Shown here: positions 44,253 to 52,420 of the stretch, piece after piece | Position numbering within the stretch: the stretch's first letter is position 1 | Layout: each line of letters begins with the position of its first letter | Origin: G963663365 sp963663365 | GTDB taxonomy: Bacteria; Hinthialibacterota; Hinthialibacteria; Hinthialibacterales; G963663365 | DNA length: 64,000 bases | Assembly: GCA_963663365.2 (NCBI GenBank) | Contig: CAXXIH010000006.1 | Location: 62,001-126,000, forward strand | Reading direction: 5' to 3' | Notes under the pieces: generated by a model | Seen by the model: the letters and a program-made list of their open reading frames with translations, nothing else | What the model was told of the DNA's origin: nothing | The model's database searches: none | Program-made: the position numbers and the translations under genes

Positions 44253-44981
44253 CTAAAAGACAGGTGTCTCTTCCATCTCGTGGTCCCAATACAAGAACCG
44301 GCCGCATCCCTCACAGATAACGAAATCCTGTCCGCGTTTGGCCAGCTGTACGGTGTGTTTGGTGAGCCTTACGTTACAGGCGCCGCAATAATCGCCATTG
44401 GCCGTGGCCATTGCGATCCCATGCCGCGCTTCGAAGATTCTCATAAACCGTCTTAAGAGCGCTTTATCGACATTTTCGGCTACAGCGTCTGCCTTACCCT
44501 TTGCGACATCTATTCTTTTGTCGAGTTCAGCCTCTTGACCGCTGATCTCTTCAATACGGGCTTCCAAAATAGGCCGTTTCTCGTTCAGTTTGGCCTCTTT
44601 TTCTTCGATCTCTTTGGCAGCCTTTTCGGCGTCTTCCATGGCTGTGACAATTTCGTCTTCCAGCCTGCCGATTCGTTTGGAAAGTGTTTGAATCTCGTTG
44701 TTGGTGGCGGTGTATTCCTTGTTATTCTTGATGGCCATCAGCTGGGTTTGCTTTTTCTTACGGCTTTCTTGTGCTTCGGCCAGGAGTTTTTCTTTACGCC
44801 GTTGCAGGAGTTCAGCTTGTTGATGATCTTCTTGGGCCTTTTCTACACCGCTTTGCAGGTTGTTAAGTTCTGCCTCTAAGACCGCTCGTTGATTGGGTAG
44901 ATCGGCCTTTTCTTGTTCAACTTCAAACTGAGCTCCTCGAGCTTTTTGCAGCTCGATCAACCGTTCCAGCCTTGGATCCAT
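44253..44981 (-). CDS. Coiled-coil protein with C4 zinc ribbon (zf-RING_7/CT398-like)
   Basis: A 242-residue cytoplasmic protein. About residues 10-170 form a long, highly charged coiled coil (AELNNLQSGVEKAQEDH, NNEIQTLSKRIGRLEDEI). The C-terminal ~60 residues hold a zinc ribbon with cysteine pairs CGAC and CEGC. The family is widespread and has been linked to secretion or nucleic-acid contexts, but its role is not settled. It lies 42 bp downstream of a 64-residue gene. Confidence 0.85.
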   Translation of the reverse strand: MDPRLERLIELQKARGAQFEVEQEKADLPNQRAVLEAELNNLQSGVEKAQEDHQQAELLQRRKEKLLAEAQESRKKKQTQLMAIKNNKEYTATNNEIQTLSKRIGRLEDEIVTAMEDAEKAAKEIEEKEAKLNEKRPILEARIEEISGQEAELDKRIDVAKGKADAVAENVDKALLRRFMRIFEARHGIAMATANGDYCGACNVRLTKHTVQLAKRGQDFVICEGCGRFLYWDHEMEETPVF

Positions 44982-45023
44982 TGTTTATATCACCGTCTCC
45001 TCATAATAAATCCCGGCATACGA

Positions 45024-45218
45024 TTAAGAATCGGCTTCTTCCGATACTTTCGGACGGGGGAACTTTTCGTCTAACGTTTCAATAATTGTGGCAAAAAACC
45101 GCGCCATTGTGATTTGGTCAGGGGGACGCATGTCAGGGCCGTTAAAAGCGAGCAAGTAGTTACAAGAAATACGAGTTGCGAGTTCAGCGCGTGTAGCATC
45201 ATCCATATAATTCGCCAT
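45024..45218 (-). CDS. Small hypothetical protein
   Basis: A 64-residue helical protein, start at ATG 45218 with GAGGCG seven bases upstream. The sequence is protein-like (RISCNYLLAFNGPDM, FFATIIETLDEKF). It is just upstream of the zinc-ribbon protein gene and probably cotranscribed with it. Function unknown. Confidence 0.6.
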   Translation of the reverse strand: MANYMDDATRAELATRISCNYLLAFNGPDMRPPDQITMARFFATIIETLDEKFPRPKVSEEADS

Positions 45219-45435
45219 TTTTTCGCCTCATCATGAAACAATAAAATTTTATCGTCCCCGGCATACTGCTGGGGCGTTGAAAAACTACAAAAAGTGCAAG
45301 TGAGTAACCCGACAAGGAAACCCTATTGCAAATGGTAAATCTATCTCGATCCTCTTCTTTGAGCAACCGACCTACAGCCATCGTGTTTTGAGGTTTCCCG
45401 GTCACAAGATAGCCGCTGAGCCGTATGATGCGGCT

Positions 45436-45906
45436 ATGTCTACACATGAAAGCATATCTGCGGGGACTGTCAGGGAATCTGAATCGACCGTTCGTGTCTA
45501 TTGGTCTACACAGAGGCCGCGCACCTTTGACCATGAGTTAATGTGGGGAGTTTTGGGCACTTTGGGGCTTATTGTTGCCGGATTGGTACCAGCGGAATGG
45601 CTTGGTTTGGCTCCGGTTTGTCCTTTTAAGGAGATGACAGGTCATCCATGCATGACTTGTGGTACAACCCGGGCGGTTTGGGCATTTGCCCATGGTCATG
45701 TTACTGATGCATTTATTATGAATCCTCTGGCCGGGCTGGGCCTTGTCCTAATGTTTCCTTACCTCATCTATGCATGGACGACTGTGTTGTTTCGCACCCG
45801 TCGGCTGCGCATAAGTTTGCGTCCACCATGGTCCAATGTCCTACGCGTGGTGATTCTCCTGGCATTGGTTTGCAATTGGATTTACCTGATTTGGGTGGGC
45901 CGCTGA
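45436..45906 (+). CDS. DUF2752 membrane protein
   Basis: A 156-residue inner-membrane protein. A polar N-terminus is followed by three hydrophobic helices. The DUF2752 signature is clear: CPFKEMTGHPCMTCGTTRA then AFIMNPL, with three conserved cysteines. The family has no established function. The frame continues upstream to a TTG, but ATG 45436 is preferred. Confidence 0.82.
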   Translation: MSTHESISAGTVRESESTVRVYWSTQRPRTFDHELMWGVLGTLGLIVAGLVPAEWLGLAPVCPFKEMTGHPCMTCGTTRAVWAFAHGHVTDAFIMNPLAGLGLVLMFPYLIYAWTTVLFRTRRLRISLRPPWSNVLRVVILLALVCNWIYLIWVGR

Positions 45907-45913
45907 CAGATTT

Positions 45914-46744
45914 TTAGGAAGTACGGTCTTCAATTTTCTCTGCCAGACACAAGATCGAAAGCCCCAGTGGCAATCCATAACGCTCGATAAACGGCGCTTC
46001 GGCTTTGAATGCAGCCATCAATGCCGAATTGATCAAGGGATGACGGTGTGAGTTATCAGGTCTAGGGCCTTCAGGATTGACATCTCCGGCAAAGAATCTG
46101 CGGAGGTTTCGGTAGGTGCGCCAGCTATAGGCCACAGGAAGCAACAGCATATTCATGCCCGACCAGTGGCTGATTTGCAGTCCTGATGATTCTACGAATT
46201 CACGAAATTCTTGGGGACGATATCTGCGTATGTGATGATTTACAACATCATGGTCGCTCCACAGAGAAGGAAATGCCGGGACAGTTAACAAAATCCGTCC
46301 CCCTGTTCGGCATACACGCGCCATTTCATTTAGGGCTTGCGCATGGTCCTCAATATGTTCGAGCACATCCAATGCCGTGACGAGGTCGTATTCACCATCT
46401 TCAAAAGGCAGGTTGCATAGGTCGGCTTGGCGGACATCCGCTTCATTTCGCTTTGTACAGAAACCGACGGCCAAGGGACTATTATCCACCCCGGCAACCT
46501 CGCCGAATTCGCGCAGCAAAGACAAGTTGATACCTGTACCACATCCAGCGTCGAGAATCTTTCTTGTTTGCGGGCCATGTTGCGGAAGATGATGCCTCAG
46601 AACGCGGGCGATAATGTGGCGGCGGGAAACGAACCACCAGTTACGTTCCTCAAAGACATAATATTCCGCATAGTAATCTTCACGCACGAAGGGGGACTCC
46701 AGAAGAAAAGAGTAACTGTGTCTAAACTGCATGCCTAGCGGCAT
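45914..46744 (-). CDS. Class I SAM-dependent methyltransferase
   Basis: A 276-residue methyltransferase of the Methyltransf_11/UbiE-like type. Motif I DAGCGTG is at residues 65-71, the acidic loop VAGVDNS follows, and LPFEDGEYDLVTALDVLEHIEDH is the post-I/II region. An N-terminal Tyr/Trp-rich segment (YYAEYYVFEERNWWF) is typical of methyltransferases in polysaccharide or envelope gene sets. The methyl acceptor is unknown. It is convergent with the DUF2752 gene, 7 bp apart. Confidence 0.85.
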   Translation of the reverse strand: MPLGMQFRHSYSFLLESPFVREDYYAEYYVFEERNWWFVSRRHIIARVLRHHLPQHGPQTRKILDAGCGTGINLSLLREFGEVAGVDNSPLAVGFCTKRNEADVRQADLCNLPFEDGEYDLVTALDVLEHIEDHAQALNEMARVCRTGGRILLTVPAFPSLWSDHDVVNHHIRRYRPQEFREFVESSGLQISHWSGMNMLLLPVAYSWRTYRNLRRFFAGDVNPEGPRPDNSHRHPLINSALMAAFKAEAPFIERYGLPLGLSILCLAEKIEDRTS

Positions 46745-46840
46745 TCAAACCGGATGCCACCAAGATGATTCTAGTATAGGATGGTAAGGATGCCGGTGGG
46801 GCCTATGGAAGTCACGGCTGGAGTGCAGACAAACAATCCG

Positions 46841-46923
46841 TATAATCGAATATCCCCTATGTTCTTAGGCCGGTTTGGCCTAAAACCAATATGGTGCCGG
46901 GTTGCTGCTCCCGGCTTTTGCCG
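46841..46923 (+). promoter_or_regulatory. Promoter and structured leader of the isomerase gene
   Basis: TATAAT at 46841-46846 is a good -10, without a clear -35. The following leader holds a perfect 7-bp inverted repeat (TTAGGCC 46865-46871, GGCCTAA 46877-46883) and then a GC hairpin, GCCGGG (46896-46901) with CCCGGC (46910-46915), followed by TTTT. A second pairing, CCGG (46911-46914) with CCGG at 46921-46924, would exclude the first. The layout resembles an attenuator. Confidence 0.45.
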
Positions 46924-46980
46924 GCTCGGCAGTGCCCCTTCATTCCTGTAAAACCGTCCCCGATCTGGAGGCTATAAATT

Positions 46981-48438
46981 ATGAAAGTCGGAATCGTAAG
47001 TTTCAGTGATGGCCGCAAGCGTGTTGCCGAGGCCTGTGATGCAGATGTCAAAAAATTTCAAAAAGGTGTGGCCGATTGGCTCGAAAAAGAAGGCCATGAA
47101 GTCGTCTCTTGTCCCAATGTTGCTTGGAATTGGGAGACCTGCAAATCAGAAGGCGATCGTTTGGCCGATGCGGATGTTGATGCCGTAATTTTTAATTTTG
47201 CGGTTTGGTCATATCCCGATCTGACGGCTCAAGTTGCGATCCGTGTGGATGCGCCGACGCTATTGCTGGGCAATATCAATCCCTCTCACCCGGGCTGGGT
47301 TGCGTTCTTCGCTTCCTGCGGAACGATGAGTGAATTGGGAGAGACATACGGACGGGCCTTGGGCGATATTTCCGAGCCGGAAGTACAAGAAGAAATTCGT
47401 ACTTTCCTGCGGGAAGCCGATCCGGATGGCCGTCAGCGTGGCAAGGCCGCTGCCGAAAAACTGTATGGCATGCGTTATGGTCATTTCGACGGTCCCTCGA
47501 TGGGGATGTACACCGGGCATGTGGATGCCACACAATGGATGGGGCAACTGGGTGTCCAAGTCTATCACCGCGGTCAACTTCACCTCGCCAATACATCCAA
47601 AAACATTGCTCCCGAACGTGTCGAAGCCGGTTTGAAATGGCTGGAAGATGTTTGCAAAGAAGTCTGCTATGACGGTGAAGTCTTAACGCCCGGATTGGAT
47701 GGAACTTTGGCCCGCCAGGTCAGGCTTTATCTCGCCACCAAAGATTTTTGCAAAGAAGAAGGTGTCGACTTCATGGGATTGACCGGGCAGCTCGATTTCA
47801 CTGAGTCACCCGACTGGTGCACGTTAGATATTCCCGAAGCGATTCTTAACGATACGGCGGATTGGGAAGAAGAGAATAAGAAGGTCATCGTTACGGCGAC
47901 GGAATGTGATAGCAATGCGGCGCTGACGATGCAGCTGATGCATCTCTTAACCAATACGCCGGTTTTGTTTGCCGACTTACGGCATTATCACAAAGATCTG
48001 GATATGTATGACTTGGTCAATAGCGGCCAGCATGCCCCCTGGCTTGCCAAACGATCCGATAATTACCGCGAGAACTGGGGCGAAGTACGTTTGATGCCGG
48101 CCTCGAAATTCTACTTTGCAGGCGGCGGTGCTTCAGTGCAGTTTTATGCCGCTCCCGCGGATGTCGTAACCTATGCCCGCATTGTCAGGATCGGCGGTGA
48201 ATTTGTGATGCATATGTTTACCGGCGCTTTTGTTGAATATCCCTATGAGAAAGCCGAAGCACTAGGTAAGCAAACAACCTATGAATGGCCGCATGTGTGG
48301 GCGAAATTCGGTTGTTCTTTTGACAGCCTTAAAAATTATTTCTGCGCCAACCACATTCATGCCTGCATCGGCGATCATGTCGCTGCCTTAAGCGCGGCAT
48401 GCGAAGTGCTTGGTATTCAGCCGGTTGTGTTGCGCTAA
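46981..48438 (+). CDS. L-fucose/L-arabinose isomerase family protein
   Basis: A 485-residue cytoplasmic protein of the sugar-isomerase fold. The N-terminal Rossmann-like part begins KVGIVSFSDGRK, and the middle contains acidic metal-site segments (TATECDSNAALTMQLM). The C-terminus has the family beta-barrel region (GGEFVMHMFTGAFVEYP). It likely interconverts an aldose and ketose, substrate unknown. GGAGG lies nine bases before the start. The leader is structured and a terminator follows. No sugar transporter or kinase is adjacent. Confidence 0.8.
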   Translation: MKVGIVSFSDGRKRVAEACDADVKKFQKGVADWLEKEGHEVVSCPNVAWNWETCKSEGDRLADADVDAVIFNFAVWSYPDLTAQVAIRVDAPTLLLGNINPSHPGWVAFFASCGTMSELGETYGRALGDISEPEVQEEIRTFLREADPDGRQRGKAAAEKLYGMRYGHFDGPSMGMYTGHVDATQWMGQLGVQVYHRGQLHLANTSKNIAPERVEAGLKWLEDVCKEVCYDGEVLTPGLDGTLARQVRLYLATKDFCKEEGVDFMGLTGQLDFTESPDWCTLDIPEAILNDTADWEEENKKVIVTATECDSNAALTMQLMHLLTNTPVLFADLRHYHKDLDMYDLVNSGQHAPWLAKRSDNYRENWGEVRLMPASKFYFAGGGASVQFYAAPADVVTYARIVRIGGEFVMHMFTGAFVEYPYEKAEALGKQTTYEWPHVWAKFGCSFDSLKNYFCANHIHACIGDHVAALSAACEVLGIQPVVLR

Positions 48439-48480
48439 ACAGACGAATAAAGCATCGCCTGTTTGCTTTCATTGAATGGA

Positions 48481-48513
48481 AACGCCCCAGGTCCGAGGAC
48501 TTGGGGCGTTTTT
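48481..48513 (+). terminator. Intrinsic terminator after the isomerase gene
   Basis: Arms AACGCCCCAGGTC and GACTTGGGGCGTT pair with one mismatch, and TTT follows at 48511-48513. Confidence 0.85.
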
Positions 48514-48576
48514 ACGTTTTCTATATTCGTCTCAATCCGAAGGACTATTGATATGTCCAACGGGATTTCGTTTTCG

Positions 48577-50412
48577 TTATAGGTCGTCGCCATTCAACAA
48601 CTCGCCGGAAACAGAATCCGCATCGTCGATCAAGTACACTTCCAGGTTATCGAAGTACACCGTGACCGGTGTAGCGGCATCCGAAACATTGGCTGCCTGA
48701 AGAATCGGATGCAGTGAGCCCCTGGGCGGATTGTAGTGGAAGGTGAGGACCTTATAGCCGGTTGTGAATAGCGCGCTGTCAGCCACGATATTCATGCCGA
48801 TGGAGGTGTCGAAACTGGCATCCAACGCCGCGATAGCGACATTTGTGCTTGCTCCGGTGGCGGCCACAGAAACACGAAGCAGGGCTGATTTTCCACCGGT
48901 TTCAATGGCTGGCAGGAACAAGGCCATAACCTCGCCACTATTAACAGTCATTGAATAACCAACACCGTTGGTCAACTCACGTCCGGAGACATCGGCCGGA
49001 ATGAATCCTTGTTGGCCGCTGCCTTGAGGTGTATCGGCTACAAAACCGCCCGGCATCTCGGCGATACCTTCATTGGCTACCGGAGCATCGAAATTGAATA
49101 CCCGATAAGGCTCCATGGTCGTAGTGCCCGGCTGAGTCGGCGTTGCCGTGCTTGTGGGTTGCTGTGTTGGAATCTGTGTGGGAGTCCAGGTTGCTGTCGG
49201 TGTCCGTGTCCGGGACGGTGTTGGAGTATTTGTCGGCCCGATTGGTGTGGGTGTGGCCGTTACAATGCTTGGGATTGTGGCCGTGGGTGTGGGTGTAATT
49301 GTCGGTGATGGCGTCGATGTTGGTACGGTTGGCGTAGCTTCGCCGCGAGGAGCGATCTCGCCATGCCGAAAAACGTTAATACCGTCATCGCCCTCGGCGC
49401 TGTATACATAACCTTCGTAGGCATATGTATCGTATACATCATGATCTTCGGTGCTGCTTTCTGCAACAAAACGAGGATTTTCGTTTTGGATGATGTCCAG
49501 AACACGAACTCCACCGGGATCGCCGGGGCCAAGATCATTTCCCGCGTAGTAGGCGGTTGCGCCATACACATACAGATTGCGGATGGAGATACCATCGACA
49601 ATCATTACGTCTCTAAATCCGACCTCCCACCATTCAGAGAGCAAAGTCAGAGAATTCGGATCGGATATATCGTAAATACCAATGGTCCCCGTACCCGGAA
49701 ATTCTGCGAGACCGGCCGCAAAACCTTGCGAAGTCGCCAGGATATTGCCTTCGATGGCTAGATCGGAACAGAAACCATCAATGTCGAAATGATAGATAAG
49801 GGATGGATCCGCAGGATTGGAAATATCTACTAATGCAATACGATAATCTGCACCGACATAGGCGCGGTCCCCGTGAATGAGCACACCATAGGCCCAATCC
49901 CCGACATCGATTGTCGAAAGCAGTAGAGGAGGGTTTGCATCTTGGGGCTCAAGAATGAGAAGGCCATCTCCCTCGGCAGCAATCAAAACCAGGTTACCGG
50001 CTGCATCCACGCCAGATACGGTAGTGACATTTAAGTTCCATCGAGTACCCAGTTGTTGGGGAGATGTGGGATCGGAGATGTCGATGATCATAAATGTCTT
50101 GTTTTCGGAGTCACCGCCGCGAGTCAATACAACATAAGCGCGGTTTCCCTCTACGGCGATATCGCGGGCGCCGGAAGGAAGCTCCAGGCCGCCTGTTTTT
50201 ACCGGATTGGAGGGATCGGAGAGGTCGAAAATGGAGAATGTTTGGGAACCGGCTGCATAAAGGTACCCATTCTCATAGTCGAACGCCTCAGCATCTTGAT
50301 CAATATGCTTGATTGGCTGCATTTGGGTCACGCTCCAGGCACAAGGCGTAAGGGCGACTGCCATGATTAGGAAGGCCGGGATCGACCCAATTCCGGAATT
50401 GAAAATTCGCAT
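48577..50412 (-). CDS. Exported LVIVD-repeat protein with Thr-Pro linker
   Basis: A 611-residue protein with a signal peptide (to about residue 27). Residues ~35-350 are LVIVD-type beta-propeller repeats, each with an ID(I/L)SDPxxP motif (FDLSDPSNP, IDISDPTSP, VDISNPADP). A Thr/Pro-rich low-complexity linker follows (about 355-430). The C-terminal ~180 residues form a beta-sandwich-like domain. It probably works outside the cell or on the outer surface. Such TPTP linkers are common in several uncultured phyla. Confidence 0.82.
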   Translation of the reverse strand: MRIFNSGIGSIPAFLIMAVALTPCAWSVTQMQPIKHIDQDAEAFDYENGYLYAAGSQTFSIFDLSDPSNPVKTGGLELPSGARDIAVEGNRAYVVLTRGGDSENKTFMIIDISDPTSPQQLGTRWNLNVTTVSGVDAAGNLVLIAAEGDGLLILEPQDANPPLLLSTIDVGDWAYGVLIHGDRAYVGADYRIALVDISNPADPSLIYHFDIDGFCSDLAIEGNILATSQGFAAGLAEFPGTGTIGIYDISDPNSLTLLSEWWEVGFRDVMIVDGISIRNLYVYGATAYYAGNDLGPGDPGGVRVLDIIQNENPRFVAESSTEDHDVYDTYAYEGYVYSAEGDDGINVFRHGEIAPRGEATPTVPTSTPSPTITPTPTATIPSIVTATPTPIGPTNTPTPSRTRTPTATWTPTQIPTQQPTSTATPTQPGTTTMEPYRVFNFDAPVANEGIAEMPGGFVADTPQGSGQQGFIPADVSGRELTNGVGYSMTVNSGEVMALFLPAIETGGKSALLRVSVAATGASTNVAIAALDASFDTSIGMNIVADSALFTTGYKVLTFHYNPPRGSLHPILQAANVSDAATPVTVYFDNLEVYLIDDADSVSGELLNGDDL

Positions 50413-50641
50413 GATAAACCTCGAAGTGTGGACGCCATCAGATTAAGACTGGTTGGCGGAATCCGGTCGCATAAATACGTTCCGGGGAAATATAGTAACA
50501 TAAGCCCGCTTCACTCCTGAACCGTGAATTTATCACGCTACCAATGGAATTACACTCATATTTCCAGGACGGAAGCAGATGGAGCGCGCTACTGGTTATA
50601 GTTAACCCGCTGATTTGTCTCTTGATAAATGTATTTAAACG

Positions 50642-51286
50642 CTACATCGCTCGTATTAAACCAACAACAATACCCATGATTCCAAGGTCATGCAGCCTGG
50701 ACTTGTCAAAAATCAGAGGATCGTGGCGTGGATTTTCGGGCTGTAAGATTACGCGTGTTGGTTCTCTTTTAAGCCGCTTGACTGTGGCTTCATCTTCATA
50801 ACGTGCAACGACAATTGCCCCATCATCGGCATCTTCTTGGGATTTGACGACAACAACATCGCCATCGTTTATCCCCGCGCCAATCATAGAATCGCCTTTT
50901 ACGCGAAGGCCGAAGAGGCTGCTATTGCCTCTGCGTCCGAAAAAGTCGGGATCAATTATGATCTCACCCTCACTTAAATCAGGAGCCGCATAATCTGTAC
51001 GGCCAGCCGGAACTCTGCCTAGTAAAGGAATGCTTATACGGCGGGATTTTGGAGGTTGTTGGGGAGCAGGAGAGTTGACAAGACGAACACCACGCGATGT
51101 GTAGCGGGAGACTTCGAGATATCCGGCATCACGCAGACGGTGGAGGTGATAGCGGGCGCCATTTGTGGAACTGATCTTAAACTGGCGGCAAACCTCGCGA
51201 AGAGTCGGCGGGTATCCATTATCGCGCTGGTAATTCACGATGTAATCAAGAATCCGCTGTTGTTTCGGTGAAATCTCAGTTGCCAT
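50642..51286 (-). CDS. lexA: LexA repressor
   Basis: A 214-residue SOS repressor. The N-terminal winged helix (QQRILDYIVNY, PPTLREV, GYLEVSR) is followed by the self-cleavage site Ala94-Gly95 (RVPAG) and the catalytic pair Ser133 (KGDSMIGAGI) and Lys170 (ATVKRL). It blocks DNA-repair genes until RecA filaments trigger cleavage. AGGAG lies six bases before ATG 51286; an upstream ATG at 51304 lacks a Shine-Dalgarno. A cluster of TGAAC half-sites lies over its promoter. Confidence 0.92.
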   Translation of the reverse strand: MATEISPKQQRILDYIVNYQRDNGYPPTLREVCRQFKISSTNGARYHLHRLRDAGYLEVSRYTSRGVRLVNSPAPQQPPKSRRISIPLLGRVPAGRTDYAAPDLSEGEIIIDPDFFGRRGNSSLFGLRVKGDSMIGAGINDGDVVVVKSQEDADDGAIVVARYEDEATVKRLKREPTRVILQPENPRHDPLIFDKSRLHDLGIMGIVVGLIRAM

Positions 51287-51326
51287 ATTTCTCTCCTGAG
51301 TCATCCCCTTTTGCCCTCTCTTCTAC

Positions 51327-51378
51327 TGAACAAGAGTACGTGAACAATTATATAAGGGTTCAGGTGTTCAGTTGTCAA
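51327..51378 (-). promoter_or_regulatory. lexA promoter with TGAAC/GTTCA operator cluster
   Basis: On the minus strand TTGACA (51373-51378) is followed by TATATA/TATAAT at 51347-51354. Two TGAACA half-sites (51327-51332, 51341-51346) and two GTTCA half-sites (51358-51362, 51366-51370) surround and overlap this promoter. GAAC/GTTC half-sites are the core of LexA operators in Gram-positive bacteria, so autoregulation is inferred, though the spacing here is unusual. Confidence 0.55.
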
Positions 51379-51568
51379 GGCGATTCACCTTCCTGCAACA
51401 ATGTTCCTGATCATTTGTACTACAAAAGGAACAATAAAAAGTGGATTGGGATTTCTTTAATATACTAGAAAATAAAGACTTGCGTCATTGGAGGCGGGGA
51501 ATCTGTAACCGCCGCAAAGATTCAAAGGGTATAACCGGGAATGGTATGGCTATAGATAACGAGTGAGA

Positions 51569-52216
51569 TCAGCTCTCTTTTTCTTGTACGTTATCGTCCT
51601 CTAACGATTGTTCTTTTGGGGCCTGGCTGACAGCGTTTAAAGCCTCATCCGCTTTGGTTGTTTCAGCCGGTTTCGACTCGGGTTCAGGTTTTTCAGCGGT
51701 GGAATCAGCTGCGATCTGGGAGGGTTCAGTTTCGGGGGCTTGTTTTCCTGCAACCAAGGCGAGCACAGCCGGTCCAACCTCGGTTAATGCTTTATCGTTT
51801 AGCCCTGTTGCTTTGCCCAACGCATCGCTTGTGGAGGGACGTGTCTCCGCAATTTTCTGAATTTGACGATTGGTCAGAATTGTATAACCGGGAACATCTT
51901 TTCTCCGGGCTTCGCTGTTTCTCCAAGTGCGAAGGTTCTCATAGAGTTCCTTACCCGCCTCATCCAAAGCGGGAACTGTTATTGTAGGTCCATTGGTGGC
52001 GGCCGCAGTTTTTGAAGGCCGTTCCGGAGCACTTGTAGCGCCTGCATAGGGCTCGTAAGCCACCATCACGCTCCAGACTGCTCCACGGAATTTATCTTCA
52101 ACGAGTGAAGCAGTGACCTGATGCACTTGCACACGATCTAAGAAGCGGTTTGCATCTTCGATAGCACGGCCCAATCCATCGGCTGAAAGAGGGATATTGA
52201 AAATGTGAAGGCGCAT
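51569..52216 (-). CDS. HRDC-domain protein, resembling DGR-associated HRDC
   Basis: A 215-residue protein. A ~60-residue N-terminal domain (MRLHIFNIPLSADG, then FRGAVWSVMVAYEP) precedes an HRDC nucleic-acid-binding domain at about 85-155 (LYENLRTWRNSEARRKDVPGY, ILTNRQIQKIAETRP). The tail is long, acidic and low-complexity. The N-terminal domain plus HRDC order recalls the accessory proteins encoded beside diversity-generating-retroelement reverse transcriptases. No reverse transcriptase or template repeat is seen here. It could instead be a stand-alone HRDC protein. lexA lies 282 bp downstream on the same strand. Confidence 0.65.
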   Translation of the reverse strand: MRLHIFNIPLSADGLGRAIEDANRFLDRVQVHQVTASLVEDKFRGAVWSVMVAYEPYAGATSAPERPSKTAAATNGPTITVPALDEAGKELYENLRTWRNSEARRKDVPGYTILTNRQIQKIAETRPSTSDALGKATGLNDKALTEVGPAVLALVAGKQAPETEPSQIAADSTAEKPEPESKPAETTKADEALNAVSQAPKEQSLEDDNVQEKES

Positions 52217-52420
52217 GTTCGGTCTCCTCGTGGGCTGGAGTTTACACTGTTTTGCAGTTGGACTCTCCGGTCAAAGATCCCCGGGACTGGAAGATTAGCG
52301 CAATTCACCATTTGCCCCATGGGCTGTTACATATACTTCTATTCATGCTAGTTTCGCATGTACTTGCACCGGGGTTTTCCTGCCTAAACCCCACCCTGTC
52401 TCAACCTCCAGAGGTGCCTT

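Noticed and set aside
51430..51570. Possible DGR template or variable repeat next to the HRDC gene
   Set aside because: No second near-copy with adenine-specific changes and no reverse transcriptase frame could be found in the window.
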